From positions 1 through 64,000 of the forward strand of contig NZ_FTNK01000003.1 of assembly GCF_900156375.1 (NCBI RefSeq): 64,000 nt of DNA, given 5' to 3'. This DNA is from Paenibacillus macquariensis. Its GTDB lineage: Bacteria > Bacillota > Bacilli > Paenibacillales > Paenibacillaceae. Positions 16,009 to 25,452 of the stretch are shown piece after piece. The position numbers were made by a program, and so were the translations under genes. Below the pieces are notes generated by a model. That model worked only from the letters and a program-made list of their open reading frames with translations, did not search any database and had not been told where the DNA came from. Numbering within the stretch: position 1 is the stretch's first letter; each line of letters begins with the position of its first letter.

Positions 16009-16815
16009 ATGATAAGAAGAGCAAGGTGGCATAGCCAACGAAGCAGTAGACCTAGAAGCAGACGAAGGTTGTGGCTCGTAGGCTTTCTTGTTTTTTTAAT
16101 CATTATATTTCAGGGATTCGCTTACGTAGATCGTAATTTAAAACCACCTATCATGAATTTGGCCAAAATTAGAATTAAACAGGTTGCTACTGAAGCTATT
16201 AATGAGGCTATTACAGCACAGGTTGCACAGCAACAAGACTTTGATAAGCTAGTAAATTGGAAGATGGATACTTCAGGGAAAGTGTCTGGTTTTATGATGA
16301 ATTATGCTGAGCAGATGAAGATTACATCCAATACGTTCAAGGTCGTGCAAGCTACGTTAAATGATGTGAATCAATTATCAGAACATATCCCTGTGGGGAT
16401 GGCGTTAGGAAGTCCTGTATTAGCTTCATTTGGCCCAAAGATTCCAGTGAGAATCGAACCGCAAGGGGCAGCCAAGGTGGAGTTATCAACAAGGCAACGG
16501 GATGCTGGGATTAATATGATCTTGGTGGAAGTATATATTGATGTAAATGTAGACGTAGCTGTAGTTATTCCATTTGATATGGAAAATGAACATGTTGAGA
16601 CGGAAATTCCTTTATCCTATCTGCTTGTTGTAGGGGATGTTCCTATGTATTATTACAATGCAAAAGGTGAACCTGTTGGTGGGAATGGGGCAGAGGCTCC
16701 CAACATTTCGATACCCTTTGACTCCAAAGGTACATCTACTAATGATACCAATACGCAGACTCAGCAGTCGGGCACAAATAGTAAGCAAGATCAGAATTCG
16801 GAGATACATCCTTAA
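16009..16815 (+). CDS. yunB: Sporulation protein YunB
   Basis: A 268-residue protein with a very basic N-terminus (RRARWHSQRSSRPRSRRR), one membrane helix (about 22-42) and an extracytoplasmic domain containing the family block NLAKIRIKQVATEAINEAI. The C-terminus is Ser/Thr/Gln-rich and low complexity. In B. subtilis YunB is made in the mother cell and is needed for normal spore formation. As there, a LytH-type peptidase and lipA are close neighbours. The ATG follows GAGGGGGG. Confidence 0.88.
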   Translation: MIRRARWHSQRSSRPRSRRRLWLVGFLVFLIIIFQGFAYVDRNLKPPIMNLAKIRIKQVATEAINEAITAQVAQQQDFDKLVNWKMDTSGKVSGFMMNYAEQMKITSNTFKVVQATLNDVNQLSEHIPVGMALGSPVLASFGPKIPVRIEPQGAAKVELSTRQRDAGINMILVEVYIDVNVDVAVVIPFDMENEHVETEIPLSYLLVVGDVPMYYYNAKGEPVGGNGAEAPNISIPFDSKGTSTNDTNTQTQQSGTNSKQDQNSEIHP

Positions 16816-16848
16816 AGTAAATAACTTTAATTATTCACTTATATACAA

Positions 16849-16880
16849 AAGAGTACGCTCATGATCATGAGGTACTCTTA
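16849..16880 (-). terminator. Terminator of the lytH-like gene
   Basis: AAGAGTAC-g-CTCAT-GATC-ATGAG-g-GTACTCTT forms a stem of about 12 bp with one G-G mismatch. A T-rich run follows on the minus strand only, so it serves the gene ending at 16945. Confidence 0.6.
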
Positions 16881-16944
16881 TTGCAATTTTGTTAGACTAC
16901 TTCTTATATTTCCGAAGAGACGGATACCCGTTCATAAGGGATGG

Positions 16945-18024
16945 TTAGCCGTTCTTTCTTGCATGTTTAAGTGCTTTTCGTTCTGCTTGTTCCCATTGGT
17001 GAAGTAGTGGATAAGGATCAAATGACCATTCAACAAGACCACTGTCTCGGTAAATACCATAATGAAGATGTGGAGGGAATTTACCCTGAGTACCTGGTTT
17101 ACCATATCCGGAACTCCCTACATAACCAATGACTTGTCCAGCCGTTACAAGATCTCCAACCTCGATTCTTTTTTCAAAGCCCTGAAGATGTGCGTAATAA
17201 TGGTAATGGTTATTGATATCACGAATACCAATCCGCCATCCTCCGAACGCATTCCAACCCTTCATCTCAACGACCCCATAACGTGTACTACGTACAGGAA
17301 CGCCGTAATCTGCGAAGAGATCCGTTCCTTCATGGATACGAAACCCACCCCAATTACGTCCAGTACCCCAGGTGCTTCGGTAAGAATACACGCTGCTTAG
17401 AGGAAGCGGGAAGGCATGACCGTTTAATTCTGATGGAGTAAACTTCTCATACAATTTGGAGAATTGTTGAATGCGTTGTACAGCGCGACTGTTATTGTAA
17501 TATTCCCAAAGAGCTATGTTGAAATCATTCTTCGATTGTCCATAATGAAGTAAGTGATTAGCGATACTGTAGAGTACATCTATATCGTTATTGGCATCCG
17601 CTATTTGGTCACCTGTACCATCTCTACCTAATCCAGAGAAAATGGAAATGGACAAAGGATTTGTATCTGATTGATCGGGGTTGAGTGCACCAGACCAAGT
17701 GGGTGGAGGCATAAAAACAGCAGTCAGACGAGGGAGGTGTGCCCGGTCTGTAGGATGTGCTTTCGTTAGGGTACGTTCATATTGATCAATGGCGGCTAAA
17801 CGGTACCAAGGAATTTGCGTGACTGTGCTAATCTTCTCATACAGTAATTTTCTTGAAGTATAAATATCCTCAGGTTGAGACGTTTGGCTGCCTTTCGATG
17901 CTTTAACTTTAGGAACTTCTGATGCATTTAAAGGCGAGCAATAAGATAGTGTTAAGGCAACTGCAACTGAGGCACAAATCCATCTGCAACGTTGTAGGTT
18001 CTTGTTAGTGCGAAGGGGAATCAT
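16945..18024 (-). CDS. M23 (LytM-type) metallopeptidase, LytH-like
   Basis: A 359-residue exported peptidase. The N-terminus has basic residues and a hydrophobic segment ending SYCSPLNASE, a signal peptide. The C-terminal M23 domain has the zinc ligands in HEGTDLFAD and HLHYG. I chose the ATG at 18024 (MIPLRTNK) because AGGAGG lies 7 nt upstream; a longer frame lacks a ribosome site. In B. subtilis LytH, an L-Ala-D-Glu peptidase of the spore cortex, lies beside yunB and lipA as here. LytH identity is inferred from that synteny. Confidence 0.8.
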   Translation of the reverse strand: MIPLRTNKNLQRCRWICASVAVALTLSYCSPLNASEVPKVKASKGSQTSQPEDIYTSRKLLYEKISTVTQIPWYRLAAIDQYERTLTKAHPTDRAHLPRLTAVFMPPPTWSGALNPDQSDTNPLSISIFSGLGRDGTGDQIADANNDIDVLYSIANHLLHYGQSKNDFNIALWEYYNNSRAVQRIQQFSKLYEKFTPSELNGHAFPLPLSSVYSYRSTWGTGRNWGGFRIHEGTDLFADYGVPVRSTRYGVVEMKGWNAFGGWRIGIRDINNHYHYYAHLQGFEKRIEVGDLVTAGQVIGYVGSSGYGKPGTQGKFPPHLHYGIYRDSGLVEWSFDPYPLLHQWEQAERKALKHARKNG

Positions 18025-18222
18025 CAATGTACCTCCTAATTTATGAAAACAACTCCGTTGAATTGTAATCATCAAGCGTGTATGTGCTTATGTACTTAGG
18101 TTGAATCAATATGGATGATTTTATCCAAACTGTTTATTCTAAGCCTGAAAGTAAGGTAATCCCCTTGTGTTCGTGATATAATATGGAATATCTGATGTCA
18201 AAACATGTATGAAAGGTGGTAT

Positions 18223-19110
18223 ATGTCCTTGTCGAGAACTACCACGAAGCAAGCTAAGCCAGACTGGATTAAGATTAAATTAACGACTGGTGATAATTAT
18301 CAGGAAATTAAGAGTATGATGCGTTCTAAGACTCTTCATACCGTGTGCGAAGAGGCACGCTGTCCGAATATATATGAATGCTGGGCTAATCGAACGGCAA
18401 CATTTATGATCTTGGGTGATATTTGTACACGTGCTTGTCGTTTTTGTGCGGTGAATACAGGTATGCCAACAGAACTGGATTTAGATGAGCCAGAACGCGT
18501 AGCAGAAGCAGCTGAAAGTATGAATCTGCAACACTGTGTTATTACTAGCGTAGCACGTGATGATTTGAAAGATGGAGGCGCGTCTATTTTTGCTGCAAGT
18601 ATTCATGCTGTGCGTAAGCGCCTTCCCCTTTGTAGTGTTGAAGTACTGATTCCGGATTTCTTGGGAAATCCAGATGCGCTGAAGATTGTAATGGATGCTA
18701 AACCTGATATTCTGAATCACAACATTGAGACGGTAGAGCGTCTATCTGATCGTGTTCGTGCTAAGGCTAAATATAGTCGTTCTATGGAATTATTGCAGAA
18801 TGCGAAGGTGTTACAACCTACGATTCCAACGAAATCAAGCATTATGCTTGGAGTTGGGGAAGAATGGGATGAAATTCTACAATCCATGGATGATTTACGT
18901 GCGGTTGATTGTAATATTCTGACGCTGGGTCAGTATTTACAACCATCACCGAAACATTTGGATGTAGAGAAGTATTACCCACCCGCTGATTTTGCAATAT
19001 TGAAAGAAGAAGGATTGAAAAGAGGGTTTAGTCACGTTGAATCGGCACCGCTTGTTCGGAGTTCTTATAACGCACATGCACAGGTGAAGTCAGCTGCTGA
19101 ACGTATATAA
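18223..19110 (+). CDS. lipA: Lipoyl synthase
   Basis: A radical SAM enzyme that inserts two sulfurs into octanoyl groups on lipoyl domains. The auxiliary cluster motif [12 protein letters not shown] and the radical SAM motif CTRACRFC are both intact, and the C-terminal RSSYNAH carries the serine ligand. The ATG at 18223 gives 295 residues, close to the usual length, with AAAGGTGG upstream. An in-frame ATG at 18205 would add six residues and overlap that site. yutD follows 44 nt downstream, as in Bacillus. Confidence 0.95.
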   Translation: MSLSRTTTKQAKPDWIKIKLTTGDNYQEIKSMMRSKTLHTVCEEARCPNIYECWANRTATFMILGDICTRACRFCAVNTGMPTELDLDEPERVAEAAESMNLQHCVITSVARDDLKDGGASIFAASIHAVRKRLPLCSVEVLIPDFLGNPDALKIVMDAKPDILNHNIETVERLSDRVRAKAKYSRSMELLQNAKVLQPTIPTKSSIMLGVGEEWDEILQSMDDLRAVDCNILTLGQYLQPSPKHLDVEKYYPPADFAILKEEGLKRGFSHVESAPLVRSSYNAHAQVKSAAERI

Positions 19111-19153
19111 TATAATATGGGGTTACTCATGAGGAAAGGCAGGGGAATGGTGC

Positions 19154-19465
19154 TTGATTATAGCAGGTGGAAAAAACTATGAAATATTGAAAGATCACAA
19201 AGATGGTTGGAATCCAGAGGCTTTCCGTGATCGTTACAGCGATGTGCTGGAAAGATACGATTACATAATCGGTGACTGGGGATATAGTCAATTGCGTTTG
19301 AAGGGCTTTTATCGAGACAACCACCCTAAGGCAACTAAAGAATCGGCTATATCGAGTATGGTAGACTATATAAATGAATACTGTAATTTCGGTTGTGCGT
19401 ATTTTGTTCTTCAGAAGACCAGGGAGTCACAGCAACCCAAAGAAATGGAAAAAAGCAGTTCCTGA
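19154..19465 (+). CDS. yutD: YutD family protein
   Basis: A 103-residue protein with the YutD/DUF1027 pattern: a YDYIIGDWGYSQLRLKGFY core and CNFGCAYFVL at the end. The function is unknown. It follows lipA as in B. subtilis (yutB-yutD region), which supports the call. The start is TTG at 19154 with AGGGG upstream; no ATG is available in frame. The stop codon lies inside the stem of the following terminator, so termination hairpin and reading frame overlap. Confidence 0.85.
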   Translation: MIIAGGKNYEILKDHKDGWNPEAFRDRYSDVLERYDYIIGDWGYSQLRLKGFYRDNHPKATKESAISSMVDYINEYCNFGCAYFVLQKTRESQQPKEMEKSSS

Positions 19466-19488
19466 TTAACAGGGGCTGCTTTTTTTAA
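19448..19488. terminator. Bidirectional terminator between yutD and nadK
   Basis: AAAAAAGCAG plus TTCCTG pairs with CAGGGGCTGCTTTTTT around ATTAA. The A run on one side and T run on the other serve both converging genes. It overlaps the last codons of yutD. Confidence 0.88.
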
Positions 19489-19504
19489 TATCCATATTGA
19501 ATCT

Positions 19505-20323
19505 TTATTCTTCTAGGAAAGCGGATCTGACACGATTCCAGAAAGGGTACGGGCGATATCTTGCAAAACTAATTTTTTGCTTAGAGACTTGACAGCTAAC
19601 GGATATCAAATCGTCTATCGTGAAGTTTTTGTGATCAACGGTCAGTAAAAGACGCTGATCTTTGCGGGAATAAATATCGGAATGATGGTGCTTAGGAAGT
19701 AGAAGTGGGGAGCCCATCGTACGGTAAATACGATTGTTTATAGAAGCAATTTCTGCAATCTGTAGGGCCTCAATGGTAGGATGAACCATCGCGCCTCCAA
19801 GGCTCTTATTATAAGCAGTGCTTCCTGAAGGTGTTGAGATACAAATACCATCGCCTCTGAACATTTCAAAAAGCTGGTCGTTGATATCAATTTGTGCGAC
19901 AAGTGTTCCATCTACTCCCTTAAGCGTGAATTCATTCAGTGCAATGTGAGAGGTAGTTCCTGATTTCTTATGAATAGTAAGCTCTAGGAGAGGGTATTTC
20001 ACGATACGTGGTGGTATATCCTCTGATAGTAGACTGTTACTCATAAGTTCAACCAATTCGGGTAGCTCGTCTGCTTTCCAGTCGGAATAGAATCCTAAAT
20101 GGCCCGTGTGTACTCCAACAAACGCAATATCAGAGATTCGGTCAATAAACGTATGAAAAGCGTGCAGCATAGTGCCGTCTCCGCCAATGGAAATGACAAT
20201 ATTAGGTGACTCTGCATCCATTACGAAATGGTGCTGTGCTGCCAGTGTGTGGAATTGTTCTGCTAAGTCAACCGATAATTGATCCCCACGGTCCAGAACA
20301 TAATATCTCAAGGGTGGTCTCAA
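19505..20323 (-). CDS. nadK: NAD kinase
   Basis: A 272-residue enzyme that phosphorylates NAD to NADP. The family motifs are present: SIGGDGTMLHAF, HTGHLGFYSDW, LNEFTL and the substrate-binding GDGICISTPSGSTAYNKSLGGAMVHP. The start is uncertain: TTG at 20323 lies 11 nt after AAAGGAG, and a second TTG four codons on would give a more usual N-terminus. ylbJ lies upstream on the same strand, ending about 70 nt before. Confidence 0.93.
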   Translation of the reverse strand: MRPPLRYYVLDRGDQLSVDLAEQFHTLAAQHHFVMDAESPNIVISIGGDGTMLHAFHTFIDRISDIAFVGVHTGHLGFYSDWKADELPELVELMSNSLLSEDIPPRIVKYPLLELTIHKKSGTTSHIALNEFTLKGVDGTLVAQIDINDQLFEMFRGDGICISTPSGSTAYNKSLGGAMVHPTIEALQIAEIASINNRIYRTMGSPLLLPKHHHSDIYSRKDQRLLLTVDHKNFTIDDLISVSCQVSKQKISFARYRPYPFWNRVRSAFLEE

Positions 20324-20391
20324 GGGTAATAAGGCTCCTTTGTGATGAGTTTATATCGATCATAATCAATATCTCACCAGAACACAACGTT

Positions 20392-21645
20392 TCATTTACC
20401 CAAAGCGTGTCGAAGTCTTATCCATAAGGAAATCATCATATTGAAAATGATGGATAATAAAGTTATAGCAAAGAGCAGAATGACAAAGATGAAAATATTG
20501 TTTATAAAACCTAGAGATGAATGAAAGTTGGTTTGGATGGGCATATCAAAGGGTATCATAGTGCTCTGTGAATCTAGTCCTCCTGCCAACTGTTTCCACA
20601 GTACAAGCACCAGAGATGCAGCTAGAATGCCATGGATGAAACGTGCCATCATAAAGGGCCAGTATCGAAGGTTTGTGGAATGAAGGATACTTGCAATTTG
20701 TGCATGAACGGATAGTCCTCCCCATGAAAGAATAAAGGCTGCTGAAGCAACTTTGAAAGACAGGGGAATAGAGGTTATGGGCTCACCTGCGTAACGTGCA
20801 CCTAAGGTGACTTCAAATATGCCTCCGACTAATGACTTTGATAATGCAGGGGGCATACCCATAAAGGATAGCACATGCTCAATAATAAAATATAATCCCA
20901 TCATGATATTTGCTTGCGTGAGTAGCTCCAGAAACACAGAAAAAAAGACAACAAGTCCTCCAACGACAATGATTAATTTCAAAGAGGATTGTATGGCATC
21001 TTGAATGAGCTCCCCTAGGTTTCTTCCATCTGCAATACGGGCTTTATGCATCGCTCGTATCGCATCTCGTAGACGGTTACTACGAGGTTTCGAAGGGGAT
21101 TTGGATACCGAGTGGGTTTCTTGTGAAGTTCTAGCCCCGTGATAACGCATTAGGAGTCCGACAAGAAATCCGCCCCCGTAGTGTGCGATGGCTAATATAG
21201 GAACAATGCCTGGATTATGAAAGAAACCTATAGAAACAGCACCTATGAGGAAGATAGGGTCAGAGGACGTAGTGAACGCGACTAAACGCTCCCCTTCATC
21301 ACGGGTTACCATTTGTTGTTCCCACAATTTCGCCGTTAATTTGGCACCTATAGGATAGCCTGATACATATCCCATAGCCGCGACGAAGCCACCACTCCCC
21401 GGGATCCGAAAGATAGGTTTCATAAACGGATCAAGTAATGTTCCAATTAAATGAACGATGCCAAATCCTAGTAGAACTTCAGATATGATGAAAAAGGGGA
21501 AGAGCGAAGGGAATAATACATCCCACCAAATAGCCAATCCACGTAAGGCGGCAGCAAGGTATGCAACGGGATAGACAAACATGAGTACGCATAATCCCAT
21601 GAGTACAGTTATGAAAGTTGGAATTGCGAACGATTTTAATGTCAC
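20392..21645 (-). CDS. ylbJ: Sporulation integral membrane protein YlbJ
   Basis: A 417-residue protein with about eight to ten membrane segments and nucleoside-recognition (Gate)-like blocks. Characteristic are LFPSLFPFFIISEVLLGFG, GYVSGYPIGAKL and FILSWGGLSVHAQ. YlbJ is made in the mother cell under sigma-E and is required for spore cortex formation. I chose GTG at 21645 because GAGGTGG lies 6 nt upstream and the length then matches Bacillus YlbJ. A longer frame starting at 21729 has no ribosome site. Confidence 0.88.
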   Translation of the reverse strand: MTLKSFAIPTFITVLMGLCVLMFVYPVAYLAAALRGLAIWWDVLFPSLFPFFIISEVLLGFGIVHLIGTLLDPFMKPIFRIPGSGGFVAAMGYVSGYPIGAKLTAKLWEQQMVTRDEGERLVAFTTSSDPIFLIGAVSIGFFHNPGIVPILAIAHYGGGFLVGLLMRYHGARTSQETHSVSKSPSKPRSNRLRDAIRAMHKARIADGRNLGELIQDAIQSSLKLIIVVGGLVVFFSVFLELLTQANIMMGLYFIIEHVLSFMGMPPALSKSLVGGIFEVTLGARYAGEPITSIPLSFKVASAAFILSWGGLSVHAQIASILHSTNLRYWPFMMARFIHGILAASLVLVLWKQLAGGLDSQSTMIPFDMPIQTNFHSSLGFINNIFIFVILLFAITLLSIIFNMMISLWIRLRHALGK

Positions 21646-21737
21646 GAACAGCCACCTCTCTAACCTGCTATAACTGAGGAACAATCCTTCTGTCATAGTT
21701 GTATGATCTTGGGAGGACAAACAGTACAAAAAAATAT

Positions 21738-21751
21738 AGAAAGCGTTTACA
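21738..21751. promoter_or_regulatory. CRE-like site between ylbJ and a micro-ORF
   Basis: AGAAAGCGTTTACA matches TGWAANCGNTNWCA at all positions but the first. It lies in the divergent region, 87 bp from the ylbJ start and 96 bp from the micro-ORF at 21847, so CcpA could act on either. Confidence 0.45.
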
Positions 21752-21846
21752 TTCCGGGGTGTTTTTTAATGGATATTGTGGTAAAGTAAATATTATGAAG
21801 GCTTATCTTTTCTGAGTATATGTGATATGAATGGAGTGAATAGATC

Positions 21847-21942
21847 ATGAGTGTTGTCGCCGGTATTCTCGTCTGCGCTTTCGTGTATGTCATTCGCGCC
21901 TCATTAATTCGTTCAGGTGAAGAGGATTGGAAAAGTTACTAA
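21847..21942 (+). CDS. 31-residue putative membrane micro-protein
   Basis: The peptide starts MSVVAGILVCAFVYVIRASL and ends RSGEEDWKSY: one membrane helix of about 18 residues, then a short charged tail. GGAGTG lies 8 nt before the ATG, and a strong terminator follows 10 nt after the stop. That gives a complete small transcription unit behind a CRE-like site. Its build is like that of single-helix accessory subunits such as CydX or KdpF, but I do not recognise the family. Confidence 0.65.
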   Translation: MSVVAGILVCAFVYVIRASLIRSGEEDWKSY

Positions 21943-21951
21943 TATGATGTC

Positions 21952-21989
21952 AAGGTGCTAAACGGTACATCCGTTTAGCGCCTTTTTTT
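21952..21989 (+). terminator. Terminator of the 31-residue micro-ORF
   Basis: AGGTGCTAAACGG pairs with CCGTTTAGCGCCT around TACAT, followed by seven T residues. Confidence 0.92.
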
Positions 21990-22155
21990 GTTATAATATA
22001 ATGGATCTCCTATTTATCGAGATGAAAGTTGGCAACCCTATGAATCCTAATCAGAGCATCTATGATAATCTTGGAGAAGAACAAATTTTTTGTGAATAGC
22101 CTTAGATGACAATCGTATTTAGAATACAGGACACAAATGAAGGGAAGTCAGAATA

Positions 22156-22863
22156 TTGAGTACTTTGGAACCGCTTTACTCCATCAAAGTAACTTGCTTA
22201 AACTGCGAACACGAATTTATGACTTCGCGCGTTAGACCTAGCTTCAAGAAGGCTGTGCGTACGGATGCTGACTTTTGTGCCTATTATAAGAATGAGAATC
22301 CTGATTTCTATGTGGTGAGGGTATGTCCGAAATGTGGGTTTTCTTCTACAGAAAATTCGGCTGTGAAGTTAACAGACAAACAAAGAGCTATTTTTAAGGA
22401 TAAAATAAATGTACGTTGGATTGAACGGGATTTCGGAGGACAACGGGAGTGGGACACGGCTCTTGAGACGTATAAGTTGGCGCTACTTTGCGCACAGACG
22501 ATTGGGGATACAGAACGGATTATTGCAAGTTTTCTTCAGCATATTGCGTGGTTGTATCGTTACAAGGGAGATCATGAGCAGGAACAGAGGTTCTTGAAGT
22601 TCTCTCTGGAGTCTTACATACAGGTGTATGAAAAGGAAGGCGTAGGTGCCAATAACGCCAAATTATTATATTTAATAGGGGAACTTAACCGAAGAGTAGG
22701 TAATTATAACGAAGCTGTTCAATGGTTCTCACGTGTTATTAATGATAAAAAAATTATGGATGCGGCTATGATTCGCGCTTCAAGAGAACAATGGAGTGTA
22801 TTAAGAGAACAAATGAATGCGAAACAAATGGAATTGCCTGAAGAAATGAAAGATCACAGGTAA
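22156..22863 (+). CDS. DUF2225 family protein with zinc ribbon and TPR-like helices
   Basis: This 235-residue cytoplasmic protein has an N-terminal four-Cys zinc ribbon (TCLNC and VCPKCGF), then helical repeats resembling TPRs (LETYKLALLCAQTIGD, ESYIQVYEKEG, NYNEAVQWFSRVI). DUF2225 proteins are conserved in spore-forming Firmicutes and their function is unknown. The start is TTG at 22156, 9 nt after GAAGGGAAG. No neighbour gives a hint; the gene stands alone. Confidence 0.8.
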   Translation: MSTLEPLYSIKVTCLNCEHEFMTSRVRPSFKKAVRTDADFCAYYKNENPDFYVVRVCPKCGFSSTENSAVKLTDKQRAIFKDKINVRWIERDFGGQREWDTALETYKLALLCAQTIGDTERIIASFLQHIAWLYRYKGDHEQEQRFLKFSLESYIQVYEKEGVGANNAKLLYLIGELNRRVGNYNEAVQWFSRVINDKKIMDAAMIRASREQWSVLREQMNAKQMELPEEMKDHR

Positions 22864-22949
22864 TTCTATACGCGTAGAGATTAACGGGAGAGGACATAGC
22901 CGATCCGTTCATCTCTAAACGTGGTTACTTTCAAACATTAGGTGTTATG

Positions 22950-23180
22950 TTAACGAACCTGTTGATCACACAATAAATAATCTGAGTCAGTATCAATGAT
23001 GGTTATCTTGTTGTGACAACAAGGAAAGACAAGTAGTTTCTTCTTTCCCTCACGAATGATGACGAGTTCTTGTGGTTTCATAGGGATGAGGACATTCGTT
23101 TGAGAGCAATAGGGACACCGATGAACATAAATGTCACCCATTATAATGTCATAGGGCCAAGTGTTTTGGAATGGAATCAC
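22950..23180 (-). CDS. Small zinc-ribbon protein, translationally coupled to the YycC-like gene
   Basis: This 76-residue protein has two CxxC-like knuckles (HRCPYC at about 21-26 and FPCC further on), so it probably binds one zinc. The start is GTG at 23180 with AAGGA 7 nt upstream; that GTG overlaps the TGA stop of the preceding small gene (GTGA), a classic coupling arrangement. An internal ATG at 23141 is a possible alternative start. I do not recognise the family. Confidence 0.65.
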   Translation of the reverse strand: MIPFQNTWPYDIIMGDIYVHRCPYCSQTNVLIPMKPQELVIIREGKKKLLVFPCCHNKITIIDTDSDYLLCDQQVR

Positions 23181-23347
23181 GATGGGTCCTTCTCAATAGT
23201 GGACTCAGAGGATGTTTCCTCTTTGCTGAGTTCAGCAATTTTTTGTAATAAAATATGTTGTGGCATATGCATAAGGTGTTCAATAGGAACGCCTAGCTTT
23301 TTGGATAGTGTAATGGCCGTTTCGGCTGAAATTTGTAATGGTTTCAT
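23177..23347 (-). CDS. YycC-like small protein
   Basis: A 56-residue protein starting MKPLQISAETAITLSKKLGV and containing EHLMHMPQHILLQKIAEL. This resembles the YycC family of short Bacillales proteins of unknown function. GGAGG lies 10 nt before the ATG. Its stop overlaps the start of the zinc-ribbon gene. The low-complexity tail (SKEETSSESTIEKDPS) is charged. Confidence 0.72.
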   Translation of the reverse strand: MKPLQISAETAITLSKKLGVPIEHLMHMPQHILLQKIAELSKEETSSESTIEKDPS

Positions 23348-23471
23348 AGTCTAGTTTCCTCCAATATAGGTAAGGTGTAATACAATCGTATAGTATAGTT
23401 ATATCGTTTCTCGAACGCCAATTCAAATTAAAATACAAAATAAAGGCGAAATATGAAAGGAGATTTACGAA

Positions 23472-25271
23472 TTGAAATCTAATTTATCGTTAAAATGGAA
23501 TTTAGAGTCGATCTTTCCGGGAGGTTCCTCTTCTAAAGAATTCGCTACATTTTTGCAAACCTTAGAAAAAGATATTAAGCATGTTCAACAACAAATCAAA
23601 AAAGCGATCGCTCCTACGGATATTGAAGGGACTACAGCATTTGATGCATTTATTACGGAATTAGCAAGTTGCTATGAGAGAATATCGGAGGCTAGTTCGT
23701 TTGTCTCCTGCTTAGGCGCACAGGATCAACAAGATAAGAAGGCAGTTCAGTTATCAGGTAAAGTGACGGACTTACAAGCTCAGATTATGAGTGTTGACGC
23801 TGAATTTGAACATGTACTTCGTAGTACAGATGATGAGACATGGAAGGTATGGATGGCGCGTGAAGACATACGTGAACTATCCTTTGTCTTAAGTGAGAGT
23901 CGTGATCGTGCTCGGGAGAAATTAAGTCCTGAACTTGAAAGCCTTGCGCTTGATTTGGCTGTTGACGGGTATCATGGCTGGGGAGATTTCTATGATACGA
24001 TTGTCAGTCATGTTCAAATTCCATTTGATGAAGAGGGTACGACGGTGATGTTATCGGCAGGCCAAGCTTCGAATAAACTTCATGATCCAAATCGCGAGAC
24101 GAGAGAGGCCATGTTGACTAAATGGGAAGATACGTGGACGGATGCAGAGGATTATTGTGCCGATACATTGAATCACTTGGCTGGGTTCCGACTTAAATTA
24201 TATGAGCGTCGCGGTTGGAATGGCATTCTTAAAGAACCCCTAGAGATTAACCGGATGTCGGAGCAGACGTTAGATGCCATGTGGAATGTCATTATAGCTA
24301 ATAAGGCTACTTTTGTAGAGTATTTGGATCGTAAAGCTGCCATTCTTGGTGTAGACAAATTAAGCTGGGCTGATGTAGAAGCTCCAATAGGTAACATCTC
24401 AAGTAAAATCACTTATCAGGAAGCAGCAGAAAATATTGTGAAGCAGTTCCGCACGTTCAGTCCGAAGTTGGCTGAATTTACAGAGATGGCTTTTGATAAA
24501 GAGTGGATTGAAGCAGAAGACCGTTCTGGTAAGCGTCCAGGTGGATTCTGCACTTCGCTTTCTGTGAGTAAAGAGACGCGTATCTTCATGACATTTGGTG
24601 GGACAGCTTCTAATGTCTCGACACTAGCTCATGAGCTTGGGCACGGGTATCATCAACACCTGATGAAGGATCTGCATATGTTTAATCAGAATTACGCAAT
24701 GAACGTAGCTGAAACAGCTTCTACATTTGCAGAAATGATCGTAGCGGATGCTTTGGTTAAGGCCTCCACAGATCCACAGGAGAAACTTGCTTTACTTGAA
24801 GAGAAAATACAGAACAGTATCGCATTCTTTATGAATATCCATTCAAGGTTCTTATTTGAAACTCGTTTTTATGATAAGCGGAAGAATGGACTTGTTAGTG
24901 CACAGGAATTAAGTGAACTTATGGAAGAAGCACAACAAGAGGCCTTCTGTGGAGCACTTTCGTCGTATCATCCACACTTCTGGGCGTCTAAGCTTCATTT
25001 CTATATCACAGGAGTTCCGTTCTATAACTTCCCGTACACGTTCGGTTATATGTTTAGTACAGGGCTTTATGTGCGTGCTCAGCAGGAAGGAGCAACGTTT
25101 GCGGATAAATATGATCGATTATTACAAGATACAGGCGTGATGACCGTAGAAGATTTAGCAGCTAAACATCTCGATGTAGATTTGACAGGTACTGACTTCT
25201 GGCAGAGTGCTATGGATTTGTGTGTTGCTGATGTGAAAGAGTTTATGGAATTGACGAAACATTTGGTGTAA
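23472..25271 (+). CDS. pepF: M3-family oligoendopeptidase F
   Basis: A 599-residue cytoplasmic zinc metallopeptidase. The active-site HELGH begins at residue 387, with the third zinc ligand Glu in the following NVAETASTFAEM helix. The N-terminal oligo_F domain (residues 1-190) and C-terminal substrate-binding motif FYNFPYTFGYMFSTGLY fit the family. It trims peptides of about 7-13 residues. The start is TTG with GAAAGGAG upstream; no ATG is near. A terminator follows at 25309. Confidence 0.93.
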   Translation: MKSNLSLKWNLESIFPGGSSSKEFATFLQTLEKDIKHVQQQIKKAIAPTDIEGTTAFDAFITELASCYERISEASSFVSCLGAQDQQDKKAVQLSGKVTDLQAQIMSVDAEFEHVLRSTDDETWKVWMAREDIRELSFVLSESRDRAREKLSPELESLALDLAVDGYHGWGDFYDTIVSHVQIPFDEEGTTVMLSAGQASNKLHDPNRETREAMLTKWEDTWTDAEDYCADTLNHLAGFRLKLYERRGWNGILKEPLEINRMSEQTLDAMWNVIIANKATFVEYLDRKAAILGVDKLSWADVEAPIGNISSKITYQEAAENIVKQFRTFSPKLAEFTEMAFDKEWIEAEDRSGKRPGGFCTSLSVSKETRIFMTFGGTASNVSTLAHELGHGYHQHLMKDLHMFNQNYAMNVAETASTFAEMIVADALVKASTDPQEKLALLEEKIQNSIAFFMNIHSRFLFETRFYDKRKNGLVSAQELSELMEEAQQEAFCGALSSYHPHFWASKLHFYITGVPFYNFPYTFGYMFSTGLYVRAQQEGATFADKYDRLLQDTGVMTVEDLAAKHLDVDLTGTDFWQSAMDLCVADVKEFMELTKHLV

Positions 25272-25308
25272 TTTAAGAGAAAAGCGAATATTAAGTAGAA
25301 AAAAGATG

Positions 25309-25337
25309 AAGATTCCCGAAATGGGGATCTTTTTTGT
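25309..25337 (+). terminator. Terminator after pepF
   Basis: AAGATTCCC pairs with GGGGATCTT around GAAAT, followed by a T run. Confidence 0.85.
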
Positions 25338-25452
25338 TGAGAAGCAAAAGGTAAATTTTGTCGTATTTAGATTTATTTTGACTAATGTTGGCAAATAAAA
25401 TTTGGGAATCGCGCAATTAATAGGGATAAATACCCAATTATGTTTGATATTG

